Below the pieces are notes generated by a model. That model had not been told where the DNA came from, did not search any database, and was given only the letters and a program-made list of their open reading frames with translations. Position numbers and translations under genes: made by a program. A stretch of 7,849 nucleotides of DNA from an uncultured Clostridia bacterium (lineage in GTDB: Bacteria; Bacillota; Clostridia; TANB77; CAG-508): contig CAKOZB010000065.1 in assembly GCA_934131055.1 (NCBI GenBank), positions 1 to 7,849 on the forward strand, written 5' to 3'. This document shows positions 1-6,769 of this stretch, piece by piece; positions within the stretch are counted from its first letter, which is position 1, and each line of letters starts with the position of its first letter.

Positions 1-2778
1 GAAGAGAATGTTGCTAAAGTTACTACAACCGAAGTAAAAACAGAAACTGCAAAAGTAGAAAAGGTTGAAGCTCCAAAGGCAGAAACAGTAAAGACTGAAA
101 CTGTAAAAACAGAAGCTCCAAAGCCAGAAGTTAAAGCAGAAGTAAAGCAAGAAACTGTAAAAGCAGAAAGCTTAAAATCTGAAGTTGTAAAGAATGATAG
201 AACCGAATCTAATGACAGAAATGACAATTATAGAGGCGAAAATTCTAGAAACGACAACAGAGGCGAGTATTCAAGAAACGATTCTTTCCAAAGAAGAAAT
301 AACTTCAATAATGGAAATAGAGAATTTGGAAATAATAATGGTAACAGAGACTTTAGCAATAACAGAAACCAATTCCAAAGAAATAATAACTTCAATAGAA
401 ATGATAGATTCCAAAACAATAATCAATCAAGAGATGGTTACAGACAAAATAATCAAAATGGTCAAAATAATAGATTTAATAATGGCAATAATGGTTATAA
501 TAAAAATAACCGTGATAATAACGGATTTAACAGAAATAATCGCGATAACAATGGCTTTAATAGAAATAATAATCGTGATAATAATGGCTTTAATAGAAAC
601 AACAATGGTGGTTTCAACAGAAGACCATTAGACGAGAAGAGATTAGACAAGAAGATTAACGATATATTAGAAACTGAAATTGTTGAGAAAGAAAGCCAAA
701 GAGATTATTCTACAAAGGCAAGTTTCAAGGCTAAAAGCAATAAATATGATGAAAATAAGCAAAATAAGAATAAGTCTAGAAGATTCAATGGTGAAGAAGA
801 ATATGATGAGGGCAAGTTAAAGAATTTAAAACAAGTAGATAAGCTTTCTAACATGTTTGGAGACCAAGAGGGTGGAATGCTTGATTACTACGATTTATCA
901 ACAGAACGTGGTAAGAAGGGTAAACGTAAAAACCAGAAAAATACTGAGGAAAGAAATAAGCAAAAAATATTTAAGCTAACAGAAATAACAATTCCAGAGA
1001 GCATAAGTGTTAAAGACCTAGCAACAGAGTTAAAGAAAACAAGTGGTGAAGTAATAACAAAGCTTATGGGATTAGGAATAATGGCAACTATAAATCAAGA
1101 GCTAGATTTCGATACAGCCTTCTTAGTAGCAGAAGAATTTGGTGTAACAGCCAACAAGAAGGAAGAAGTTAAAGAAGAAGATATACTATTTGACGAGTCA
1201 GAAGATAAGGCAGAAGACTTAGTTCAAAGGGCTCCAGTAGTTGTTGTTATGGGACACGTTGACCATGGTAAAACATCACTTCTAGATGCAATTAGAAAGA
1301 CAAATGTAATAGAAGGCGAAGCCGGAGGAATTACACAACATATTGGTGCATACAAGGTATCAATAAATGGAAGAGAAATTACATTCTTAGATACACCAGG
1401 ACACGAGGCATTTACAAGCATGCGTGCTAGAGGTGCTCAAATTACAGATGTTGCAATACTTGTTGTTGCAGCAGATGATGGTGTAATGCCACAAACTGTT
1501 GAAGCTATAAACCATGCTAAAGCAGCTGGAATTCCAATAATAGTTGCAATAAACAAAATTGATGTACCAGGAGCTAACCCAGAAAAGGTAAAACAAGAAT
1601 TAATGAAATATGAATTAGTTCCAGAAGAATGGGGTGGAGATACAGTATTTGTAGAAATTTCTGCAAAACAACATATCAACATAGACCAATTACTAGAAAT
1701 GGTATTATTAGTTTCAGACATGCAAGACTTAAAAGTAAATCCAAATAAGCAAGCTAAAGGTGTTGTAATAGAAGCAAGACTAGATAAAGCAAAAGGTCCT
1801 ATCGCATCTGTATTAGTACAAAGAGGAAGCTTAGACGTTGGAGATACAGTAGTTGTTGGAACATCAATTGGTAGAATTAGGGCAATGAAAGACGATAAAG
1901 GAAAACGTGTTAAATGTGCAGGTCCTTCTACGCCAGTAGAAATTATGGGACTTACAAAAGTACCAGAAGCAGGAGAAACTTTCTATGAAGTTAAAGACGA
2001 GAAAATGGCTAAACACTTAATAGAAAGAAGAGAAAGAAAAGCAAGAGAAGATGCTATGAATGCATACAATAAAGTAACATTAAGCAATCTATTCGAACAA
2101 ATGGAACACGAAAACTTAAAACAATTAAATATAATTGTAAAAGCAGATGTTCAAGGTACAGCAGAAGCATTAAAGCAATCTCTTGAAAAATTATCAGACA
2201 ACGAAGTTGCAGTAAAAGTAATACACTCAAATGCAGGAGCTATAAATGAATCTGATGTTAACCTAGCAAAAGCTGCAAAGGCTATAATAATAGGATTTAA
2301 TGTAAGACCAAATGCAACAGCAAAAGAAGTTGCAGAAAAACAAGGAGTAGAAATCAAGTTATATTCTGTAATTTACCAAGCATTAGAAGATGTTGAAGCT
2401 GCAATGAATGGTTTACTAGACCCAGTTTACGAAGAAAAAGTAATCGGAAATGTAGAAGTAAGACAAACATTCAAAGTTTCAAATGTTGGAACAATCGCTG
2501 GTGGATATGTAAAAGACGGAAAAGTTGAAAGAAATGCCGGAGTAAGAGTAATAAGAGAAGATGTTGTAATACACGAAGGCAAACTTGCATCATTAAAGAG
2601 ATTTAAAGATGACGTTAAAGAAGTTGCTAAAGGGTTCGAATGTGGTCTTCAAATTGAGAATTACAACGATATTAAAGAAGGCGACATTATAGAAGTATTC
2701 GTAATGGAAGAAATAAAAAGAACTAAAAAATCAAAAGTACAACAAATTTCTCAAGAACATGGAATGAATAATAAATAA
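1..2778 (+). CDS. infB: Translation initiation factor IF2 (5' end outside the window)
   Basis: IF2 is the GTPase that brings fMet-tRNA to the 30S subunit and promotes 70S joining. The frame is open from base 1 to the TAA at 2776-2778 (925 codons seen), so the true start lies upstream; the internal ATG at 853 has no ribosome binding site and is not the start. Residues below are counted from base 1. Residues 1-64 are Lys/Glu/Thr/Val-rich, 65-208 are Asn/Arg-rich (58 Asn of 144), and about 209-323 are charged. The IF2 N-terminal subdomain follows at about 324-382. The GTPase domain shows G1 GHVDHGKT (418-425), switch [12 protein letters not shown]3 DTPGHEAF, G4 NKID (from 518) and G5 SAK. Domain II, the IF2 domain 3 ([15 protein letters not shown] region) and the C-terminal fMet-tRNA-binding domain ([18 protein letters not shown]) complete it. 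All core motifs are intact. Identity is certain from these motifs. Confidence 0.98.
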   Translation, partial: EENVAKVTTTEVKTETAKVEKVEAPKAETVKTETVKTEAPKPEVKAEVKQETVKAESLKSEVVKNDRTESNDRNDNYRGENSRNDNRGEYSRNDSFQRRNNFNNGNREFGNNNGNRDFSNNRNQFQRNNNFNRNDRFQNNNQSRDGYRQNNQNGQNNRFNNGNNGYNKNNRDNNGFNRNNRDNNGFNRNNNRDNNGFNRNNNGGFNRRPLDEKRLDKKINDILETEIVEKESQRDYSTKASFKAKSNKYDENKQNKNKSRRFNGEEEYDEGKLKNLKQVDKLSNMFGDQEGGMLDYYDLSTERGKKGKRKNQKNTEERNKQKIFKLTEITIPESISVKDLATELKKTSGEVITKLMGLGIMATINQELDFDTAFLVAEEFGVTANKKEEVKEEDILFDESEDKAEDLVQRAPVVVVMGHVDHGKTSLLDAIRKTNVIEGEAGGITQHIGAYKVSINGREITFLDTPGHEAFTSMRARGAQITDVAILVVAADDGVMPQTVEAINHAKAAGIPIIVAINKIDVPGANPEKVKQELMKYELVPEEWGGDTVFVEISAKQHINIDQLLEMVLLVSDMQDLKVNPNKQAKGVVIEARLDKAKGPIASVLVQRGSLDVGDTVVVGTSIGRIRAMKDDKGKRVKCAGPSTPVEIMGLTKVPEAGETFYEVKDEKMAKHLIERRERKAREDAMNAYNKVTLSNLFEQMEHENLKQLNIIVKADVQGTAEALKQSLEKLSDNEVAVKVIHSNAGAINESDVNLAKAAKAIIIGFNVRPNATAKEVAEKQGVEIKLYSVIYQALEDVEAAMNGLLDPVYEEKVIGNVEVRQTFKVSNVGTIAGGYVKDGKVERNAGVRVIREDVVIHEGKLASLKRFKDDVKEVAKGFECGLQIENYNDIKEGDIIEVFVMEEIKRTKKSKVQQISQEHGMNNK
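193..624 (+). other. Region encoding the Asn/Arg-rich low-complexity tail of IF2
   Basis: This stretch of infB encodes 144 residues of which I count 58 as Asn, with frequent Arg, Asp, Gly and single Phe or Tyr residues. It has no expected fold and should be disordered. IF2 N-terminal extensions vary widely in length and sequence between bacteria, so this is a lineage-specific linker between the distal N-terminus and the conserved IF2 N-terminal subdomain. The Asn-rich composition with regularly spaced Arg and aromatic residues resembles prion-like or RNA-binding disordered regions. That functional reading is inference. Confidence 0.85.
511..606 (+). repeat. Three in-frame tandem repeats in infB (30/33/33 bp)
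   Basis: Three consecutive units encode [10 protein letters not shown] (511-540), [11 protein letters not shown] (541-573) and [11 protein letters not shown] (574-606). A degenerate GGFNRR follows. The units differ at synonymous positions (CGT/CGC, AAT/AAC, GGA/GGC), so the protein repeat is better conserved than the DNA. The array keeps the reading frame and can expand or contract in whole units. Confidence 0.9.
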
Positions 2779-2781
2779 TTG

Positions 2782-2900
2782 CTTTCTAGGAAATAATTTA
2801 TTTTAGAAAATTTGCCATGTCGTGCTTGGTCGGGGCTCATTCGACCCTCTAGGCGCACTCTAGACAAATTTTCTAAAATGTAAATTATTTCCCAATAAAG
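2782..2900. repeat. Long near-palindrome with GC-rich core between infB and rbfA
   Basis: The left arm at 2789-2814 (GGAAATAATTTA, then TTTTAGAAAATTTG) is the exact reverse complement of 2865-2892 apart from a two-base TG bulge at 2879-2880. This gives a 26-bp stem. Short CTTT/AAAG ends (2782-2785 and 2897-2900) may extend it. The enclosed 50 bases (2815-2864) are 60% G+C, unlike the AT-rich arms. They can form inner pairings GTGC/GCAC (2822-2825 with 2855-2858) and GGTCG/CGACC (2828-2832 with 2842-2846). No T-tract follows, so it is not an ordinary terminator. It may be a small non-autonomous mobile repeat or a structured RNA and processing site inside the operon mRNA; the sequence alone does not decide. 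Confidence 0.8.
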
Positions 2901-2927
2901 TAAAAAATGTATTTGTTTCCAAAACGT

Positions 2928-2936
2928 AGGAAAGGA
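2928..2936 (+). promoter_or_regulatory. Ribosome binding site deciding the rbfA start
   Basis: The purine run AGGAAAGGA lies 12 nt before the ATG at 2949. The earlier in-frame ATG at 2907 is preceded only by an A-rich stretch with no Shine-Dalgarno match. The spacing to 2949 is rather long, so the choice rests also on the protein N-terminus. Confidence 0.5.
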
Positions 2937-2948
2937 ATTTTAGAGAAA

Positions 2949-3323
2949 ATGAGTAAAAATGAAGCTAGACTTGGCAGAGTTAATGAAGAATTAATGAAAG
3001 CCTTAAGCCAAATAATAACTTATGAATTGAAAAATCCTGATGTTACAGGAATGATAAGTGTTACAAAAGTAAAAGTAACACCAGACTTAAAATATGCAAA
3101 AGTATATGTAAGTATGTTAAATTCAAAGAGTATAGAAAAAACTATGCAAGGTTTAAAAGACTCTTCTGGCTTTATGAGATCACAAGTTGCTAGAATGGTA
3201 AATTTAAGAATTACTCCAGAGCTTGTATTTGAATATGATGATTCAATAGAACATGGAGAAAGAATTGATAACATTTTAAAGCAAATTAGTGAACAAGATA
3301 AGGCGATAAAAGAGAAAAAATAA
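2949..3323 (+). CDS. rbfA: Ribosome-binding factor A (30S maturation)
   Basis: RbfA is a small KH-fold protein that binds the free 30S subunit near the 5' end of 16S rRNA and acts in late 30S maturation and cold adaptation. The 124-residue product starts MSKNEARLGRVNEELMKALSQII. It contains the family hallmarks: an N-terminal helix, the strand NPDVTGMISVTKVKVTPDLKYAKVYVS, and near the C-terminus ITPELVFEYDDSIEHGERIDNIL. Length is normal for the family. The frame also has an ATG at 2907, which would add 14 residues (MYLFPKRRKGILEK) that RbfA proteins do not normally have and which lacks a Shine-Dalgarno site, so 2949 is preferred. It follows infB, as in most bacteria, but after an unusually structured 170-nt gap. 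The family assignment is firm; the start is less so. Confidence 0.93.
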   Translation: MSKNEARLGRVNEELMKALSQIITYELKNPDVTGMISVTKVKVTPDLKYAKVYVSMLNSKSIEKTMQGLKDSSGFMRSQVARMVNLRITPELVFEYDDSIEHGERIDNILKQISEQDKAIKEKK

Positions 3324-3326
3324 TAA

Positions 3327-3366
3327 TTTTAGGGACAGCACAACTTTTATTATGCGGTCCCTAAAA
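3327..3366. repeat. Hairpin after rbfA, no T-tract
   Basis: TTTTAGGGAC (3327-3336) pairs perfectly with GTCCCTAAAA (3357-3366). After one A/G mismatch, GCA/TGC can pair inside it. It begins three bases after the rbfA stop codon. Bases after the right arm (GTGTATAAGG) do not form a T-tract, so intrinsic termination is unlikely. A 3'-end stabilising or RNA-processing hairpin is possible. Confidence 0.7.
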
Positions 3367-3374
3367 GTGTATAA

Positions 3375-3428
3375 GGTCTTATAATAATTAGAATTTTGAC
3401 TACGTCAAAATTTAATTCTTTCAAGACC
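3375..3428. repeat. Second hairpin, just upstream of nrnA
   Basis: GGTCTT (3375-3380) pairs with AAGACC (3423-3428). Inside it, AATTAGAATTTTGAC (about 3386-3400) pairs, with one bulged base, with GTCAAAATTTAATT (3404-3417) across a three-base TAC loop. The structure ends 7 nt before the nrnA ribosome binding site. It has no T-tract. It could protect or expose the nrnA leader, or be a processing site; no known riboswitch class is recognised. Confidence 0.7.
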
Positions 3429-3449
3429 AAAATATAGGAAGGAACAATA

Positions 3450-4403
3450 ATGACTTTAGATAATATTTTAGAAGAAATAAAAAAAGCAAATACCATTGCA
3501 ATAGTAGTACATGAAAATCCAGATGGTGACGCCATTGGAAGTGCACTTGCTATGAAATTGGCATTGGAGCAATTAAACAAAGAAGCAGACGTAATAATAC
3601 CTGAGTATCCAAGTGCATTTAGCTTTTTGCCAGGAGTAGGAAAAATAAAGAAAGAATCTAACATACAAGAATACGATTTAGCAATAGCTTTAGATTGTGC
3701 GAGCATCAAGTTATTAAATGGATTTGCAAAATATTTTGATAATGCAAAAGTAAAGGTTGCAATAGACCACCACAGTAGTAACACAATGTATGCAGATTAC
3801 AACTTCATAAGCCAAGATTCACCAGCATGTGCCCAACTATTATTAGTCGCATTTAGTTACTTTGGAATAGAAGTTACTAAAGAAATAGGAACTTGCATCT
3901 TAGCAGGAATAATCACAGACACAGGGGGATTTAGATACTCAACAGTTACAGCAGAAACTTTTAGATTTGTAGCAGAGTTATGCGAAAAAGGTGTAAAAGT
4001 ATCACAGGTATATGACAAAGTATTTTCAAGCAAGACAAGAGCTAAATTTGAATTACATAGAATTGCACTAGAAAGACTTGAGTTTTTAGAAGAGGGCAAA
4101 ATAGCCTTCACATACATAACAAAGGCAGACGAAGAAAAAGTTGGAGCCGAAAATGGAGACTACGATGGAATTGTAGAGAATGGTAGAGATGTTGAAGGTG
4201 TTGAAGTTTCACTATTTTTAAGAGAAACCAGCAAAGGAATAAAAGCATCAATTCGTTCTAAAAACTACGTAAATGCAGCAGAAGTAGCAATGATGTTCAG
4301 CGGCGGAGGACACTTACGTGCAGCAGGTTGTAGCAATTTGCCAGGAACTATAGAGCAAGTAAAAAATCAAATGATAAACAGAATAAGAAGCTGTTTAAAA
4401 TAA
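3450..4403 (+). CDS. nrnA: DHH-family oligoribonuclease / pAp phosphatase (NrnA-like)
   Basis: NrnA proteins are cytoplasmic Mn-dependent enzymes that degrade 2-5 nt RNA fragments to mononucleotides and remove the 3'-phosphate of pAp. The 317-residue product has the complete DHH/DHHA1 plan: motif I HENPDGDAIGSA (H21, D25, D27), motif II ALDCAS (D82), motif III DHH (106-108), motif IV GIITDTGGFRYS (D157), and the substrate-binding GGGHLRAAG of DHHA1 from about residue 285. All presumed metal ligands are present. Length fits the family. The start is supported by AGGAAGGA (3436-3443), 6 nt before the ATG. It sits between rbfA and truB, a common order in Bacillota that couples ribosome and tRNA maturation with RNA turnover. 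Other DHH phosphodiesterases (for example c-di-AMP-type) have extra domains that are absent here, so the NrnA assignment is good but the substrate is not proven. Confidence 0.92.
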   Translation: MTLDNILEEIKKANTIAIVVHENPDGDAIGSALAMKLALEQLNKEADVIIPEYPSAFSFLPGVGKIKKESNIQEYDLAIALDCASIKLLNGFAKYFDNAKVKVAIDHHSSNTMYADYNFISQDSPACAQLLLVAFSYFGIEVTKEIGTCILAGIITDTGGFRYSTVTAETFRFVAELCEKGVKVSQVYDKVFSSKTRAKFELHRIALERLEFLEEGKIAFTYITKADEEKVGAENGDYDGIVENGRDVEGVEVSLFLRETSKGIKASIRSKNYVNAAEVAMMFSGGGHLRAAGCSNLPGTIEQVKNQMINRIRSCLK

Positions 4404-4409
4404 AATTGA

Positions 4410-4438
4410 GGAGACGCCTAATAGAGACGTCCCTTTTT
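4410..4438 (+). terminator. Weak terminator-like hairpin between nrnA and truB
   Basis: GG-A-GACG (4410-4416) pairs with CGTCCC (4428-4433), giving six pairs with a bulged A4412 and an 11-nt loop. It is followed directly by TTTTT (4434-4438). The short stem suggests partial termination, so truB may be expressed by read-through. No promoter is visible between this hairpin and truB. Confidence 0.55.
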
Positions 4439-4444
4439 GAATGA

Positions 4445-4451
4445 AAAGGAG
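4445..4451 (+). promoter_or_regulatory. Ribosome binding site fixing a TTG start for truB
   Basis: AAAGGAG is placed 7 nt before TTG at 4459. It lies inside the frame that opens with the ATG at 4441, which itself directly follows a T-tract and has no Shine-Dalgarno site. This site therefore selects TTG 4459. Confidence 0.8.
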
Positions 4452-4458
4452 CAATAAA

Positions 4459-5397
4459 TTGAACGGAATAATTTTAATAAACAAAGAAAAAGGCTGTACA
4501 TCGCATGATGTGGTCTATAAAGTAAAAAAACTAACAAATTCTAAAGTAGGACATACTGGTACACTAGACCCTAACGCAACAGGAGTATTACCACTTTTAA
4601 TAGGAGAAGCAACTAAAATTTCTAAATATTTAATAAATCATGATAAAGAATACGAAGTTGTATTAGAACTTGGCAAGAGAACTTCAACAGCAGATGTAGA
4701 AGGAGAAGTAATTGAAGAAAAGGAAGTTCCAGCAGAGATTTTAGCAGCAAAATATGTAAGAAAAATTTTAAAAACATTCATTGGAAAACAAGAACAGACT
4801 CCACCAATTTATTCTGCAATAAAAGTAAATGGAAAAAAGTTATATGAATATGCAAGAAAAGGACAAGAAGTAAAATTAGAGCCAAGACAAATAGAAATAT
4901 ATGGTATTGAACTTCTAAACATAAATAAAGCAGAAAAGCAAATAAATTTTAGGGTACAATGTTCAAAAGGAACATATATAAGAAGCTTATGTGAAGACAT
5001 AGCAGAAAAGCTTGGAACAGTTGGTTTCATGAAAGAGTTAAAGAGAACGGTAGTTGGAGATTTCAAAATAGAAAATGCAATTACATTAGAAGAGTTAAGA
5101 GAAAAAATAGAAAATAAAGACTATTCTTGCATAATTTCCGTAGAAGAAATATTTAAGGAAAAGGATAGAATAGACTTAAAATCACAAAATTATAGTAAAT
5201 ATGTAAATGGAGTAAAGCTAGAAGTAGAAAATTGTAAAATAACAGAATTAGATGTGACGTTAAGAAATATTAAAGCAGAACCAAAAGAATGCAATCTAAA
5301 AGATGAAGTATATAGAATATACTTAGACAATAAATTTTTAGGACTTGGAATTGTTAGCGAAAATAAATTAAAAAGAGATTTGATTATACAAGACTAA
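4459..5397 (+). CDS. truB: tRNA pseudouridine(55) synthase TruB, TTG start
   Basis: TruB converts U55 in the T-loop of nearly all tRNAs to pseudouridine. The 312-residue product read from TTG begins MNGIILINKEKGCTSHDVVYKVKK, matching the usual TruB N-terminus. The catalytic motif GHTGTLDPNATGVLPL follows, with the nucleophile Asp37. Next are the QTPPIYSAIKVNGKKLYEYAR motif (the conserved Tyr/Lys region) and CSKGTYIRSLCEDIAEKLG. The C-terminal part (from about residue 250, ending YLDNKFLGLGIVSENKLK) fits the small TruB C-terminal domain. The ATG at 4441 would add six residues (MKRSNK) and has no ribosome binding site, so the TTG is chosen. It is the last gene of the cluster. The riboflavin kinase gene ribF, which often follows truB in Bacillota, is not here. 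Confidence 0.96.
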   Translation: MNGIILINKEKGCTSHDVVYKVKKLTNSKVGHTGTLDPNATGVLPLLIGEATKISKYLINHDKEYEVVLELGKRTSTADVEGEVIEEKEVPAEILAAKYVRKILKTFIGKQEQTPPIYSAIKVNGKKLYEYARKGQEVKLEPRQIEIYGIELLNINKAEKQINFRVQCSKGTYIRSLCEDIAEKLGTVGFMKELKRTVVGDFKIENAITLEELREKIENKDYSCIISVEEIFKEKDRIDLKSQNYSKYVNGVKLEVENCKITELDVTLRNIKAEPKECNLKDEVYRIYLDNKFLGLGIVSENKLKRDLIIQD

Positions 5398-5425
5398 CAG
5401 TATGAGAAATAAGTTAGTCTTTTTT
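5390..5425 (+). terminator. Strong intrinsic terminator overlapping the truB stop codon
   Basis: AAGACTAAC (5390-5398) pairs perfectly with GTTAGTCTT (5413-5421) across a 14-nt loop, followed by a T-run to 5425. The left arm includes the truB stop codon TAA (5395-5397), so ribosomes ending truB would cover the stem until release. Confidence 0.9.
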
Positions 5426-5442
5426 ATACTAAGTAATTCATA

Positions 5443-5468
5443 TGTGACTAAATGAAAAAATTTACGTC
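5443..5468 (+). promoter_or_regulatory. Candidate ECF-type promoter of the sigma factor gene
   Basis: TGTGAC (5443-5448) and CGTC (5465-5468) are separated by 16 nt. ECF sigma promoters in Bacillota commonly have a -35 of the TGAAAC/TGTAAC type and a CGTC-like -10 at this spacing. Transcription would begin near 5475, leaving a leader of about 15 nt that still includes the ribosome binding site at 5479-5484. Autoregulation is typical of ECF sigma genes. One -35 mismatch and reading by eye limit certainty. Confidence 0.5.
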
Positions 5469-5489
5469 AGTATAGATGAAGGAGATAAA

Positions 5490-6044
5490 ATGGAAGACAA
5501 CGAAATAATTGAACTTTACTGGAAGCGTGATGAAGTGGCAATACAAGAAACAGATAAGAAATATGGAAAATATTGTAATAAGATAGCTTATAACATATTA
5601 GCAAGTGTTGAAGATTCGGAAGAATGCGTTAATGATACATATTTGCATGCGTGGAATGCACTTCCGCCTAATAGACCTAATATTTTTAAGGCTTTCCTAG
5701 CAAAAATTACAAGAAATTTGGCTCTTGATAAATATGATAGTAAAACTGCACAAAAAAGAAATAATTCAATGGATTTAGTTTATGAAGAATTAGAAGATTG
5801 CATACCAACGAATAGTATGGAGAAAGAAATTGAATACAATGAACTTGTGAAAGAGCTTAATATGTTTTTAGAAAATCTGTCAAAGGAAAAAAGAGTGGTA
5901 TTTCTCGAGAGATACTGGTATATGAGTTCGATTAAAGATATAGCAGCAAAACATAATCAAAAAGAAAGTAAAACGAAAATGGAATTATTAAGAATGAGAA
6001 ATGCCTTAAGAAAATATTTAGAGGAAAGAGGTGAAATGGTATGA
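5490..6044 (+). CDS. ECF-type RNA polymerase sigma factor
   Basis: This is a 184-residue alternative sigma factor with only regions 2 and 4, as expected for the extracytoplasmic function group. Region 2 spans about 22-81 (DKKYGKYCNKIAYNILASV, then EDSEECVNDTYLHAWNALPP and FLAKITRNLALDKY), with the characteristic acidic EDSEECVNDTY stretch. Region 4 spans about 127-178 (LSKEKRVVFLERYWYMSSIKDIA, then a helix-turn-helix with KTKMELLRMRNALRKYLE for -35 recognition). AAGGAG (5479-5484) lies 5 nt before the ATG. The stop overlaps the next gene by 4 nt (ATGA), so sigma and its probable inhibitor are translationally coupled. A candidate self-recognised promoter lies just upstream. The signal and regulon cannot be read from the sequence. 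The short non-conserved stretch between the two regions rules out a group 1-3 sigma. Confidence 0.93.
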   Translation: MEDNEIIELYWKRDEVAIQETDKKYGKYCNKIAYNILASVEDSEECVNDTYLHAWNALPPNRPNIFKAFLAKITRNLALDKYDSKTAQKRNNSMDLVYEELEDCIPTNSMEKEIEYNELVKELNMFLENLSKEKRVVFLERYWYMSSIKDIAAKHNQKESKTKMELLRMRNALRKYLEERGEMV

Positions 6045-6769
6045 ATTCAAAAGATTTATTAAGAGCTCTTGGCGATATTGATGAAAAATATTTAGATGAA
6101 GAGCGTGAGACACCAAAAGAGAAAAATAAAAAAGAATTTTATATTAAGATTATTAGAAATAAAAAAATTATCTATGGCTTATCATCGGCTTGTGCAGTAT
6201 TTATATTAGGTGTTGGAATATTGGCTGTACAGAAAAAGTCGAATAATAACGTGATGAAAGCTGAAAATGAAGGAATGGTTAGTAGTCAAAATATGAATGT
6301 AATGCTAGAAATTAATCCGCTGCAAGGTGCTTCAATGGCAAAATTAGATGCAGATGTACAGAACGTTGAAATAAGTAGTTTACTAGAAAAATTTGAATTT
6401 ATTAATAATATTGCATTGCCAGGTGAATATAAATTAGAAAATAGCTATGAGGTTTATACAAGAGAAAACTATGATAATGCAGAATATAGTTCATTACATG
6501 ATTATGTATTTAATTATAGTAAGGACTATGAAAATACTATTAAAATAGCTTTTTCAGAGGCAGGAGAACCGATAAGAGATAATTTCTTAGATGACAGTAA
6601 AAAGGTATCAAAAATTGGTGATGTAGACGTTATTATATCTCAATATGAAAAGATGTATGTGGCAACGTTTAAATGTAAAGAAATAAATTTCGACATAGAA
6701 ACAAACGGAATAACAGAGGATGAATTAGTAAATCTATTGGAAAGTATAATAAATGAAGGACTACATTAA
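6041..6769 (+). CDS. Probable membrane anti-sigma factor for the ECF sigma
   Basis: The 242-residue product has a short cytoplasmic N-terminus (1-42), one transmembrane helix at about 43-63 (IIYGLSSACAVFILGVGILAV, preceded by Arg/Lys residues as expected for inside orientation) and an extracytoplasmic part of about 180 residues. The N-terminal LLRALGDIDEKYLDEE is of the kind found in clostridial proteins encoded beside ECF sigma factors. No zinc-binding HxxxCxxC of ZAS-type anti-sigmas is present. The outer domain (with EFINNIALPGEYKLENSYEVYT and a region ending ITEDELVNLLESI) is rich in Asp, Glu and Asn, and I do not recognise its fold. The ATG overlaps the sigma stop codon and has GAGGTG (6028-6033) 7 nt upstream. 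The role is inferred from position, coupling and topology: it should hold the sigma at the membrane until an envelope signal releases it. Confidence 0.75.
   Translation: MNSKDLLRALGDIDEKYLDEERETPKEKNKKEFYIKIIRNKKIIYGLSSACAVFILGVGILAVQKKSNNNVMKAENEGMVSSQNMNVMLEINPLQGASMAKLDADVQNVEISSLLEKFEFINNIALPGEYKLENSYEVYTRENYDNAEYSSLHDYVFNYSKDYENTIKIAFSEAGEPIRDNFLDDSKKVSKIGDVDVIISQYEKMYVATFKCKEINFDIETNGITEDELVNLLESIINEGLH

Noticed and set aside
511..606. Repeat array as a CRISPR
   Set aside because: There are no spacers. The units are contiguous, in frame, and differ at synonymous positions, as expected of a coding repeat.
194..631. Open + strand frame of 145 codons rich in Ile, Thr and Met
   Set aside because: It overlaps the IF2 frame, which is open from base 1 through 2778 and matches the family. 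The Ile/Met-rich product is an off-frame reading of AAT-rich codons.
853..855. ATG 853 as the start of infB or of a short IF2 isoform
   Set aside because: No Shine-Dalgarno sequence precedes it, and the same frame is open to the window start with a typical IF2 N-terminal extension.
2907..2909. ATG 2907 as the rbfA start
   Set aside because: No ribosome binding site is present, and the 14 extra residues are not typical of RbfA. ATG 2949 gives the usual N-terminus.
3396..3425. TTGACT as a -35 box for an internal nrnA promoter
   Set aside because: No acceptable -10 lies 16-18 nt downstream, and TTGAC is part of the hairpin stem there.
3350..3784. Minus-strand frame of 144 codons over the start of nrnA
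   Set aside because: It is antisense to a well-supported gene and its product has no recognisable features. Other minus-strand frames within infB, nrnA and truB are rejected for the same reason.
4441..4443. ATG 4441 as the truB start
   Set aside because: It directly follows a T-tract without a ribosome binding site, whereas AAAGGAG is ideally placed for TTG 4459, where the TruB homology begins.
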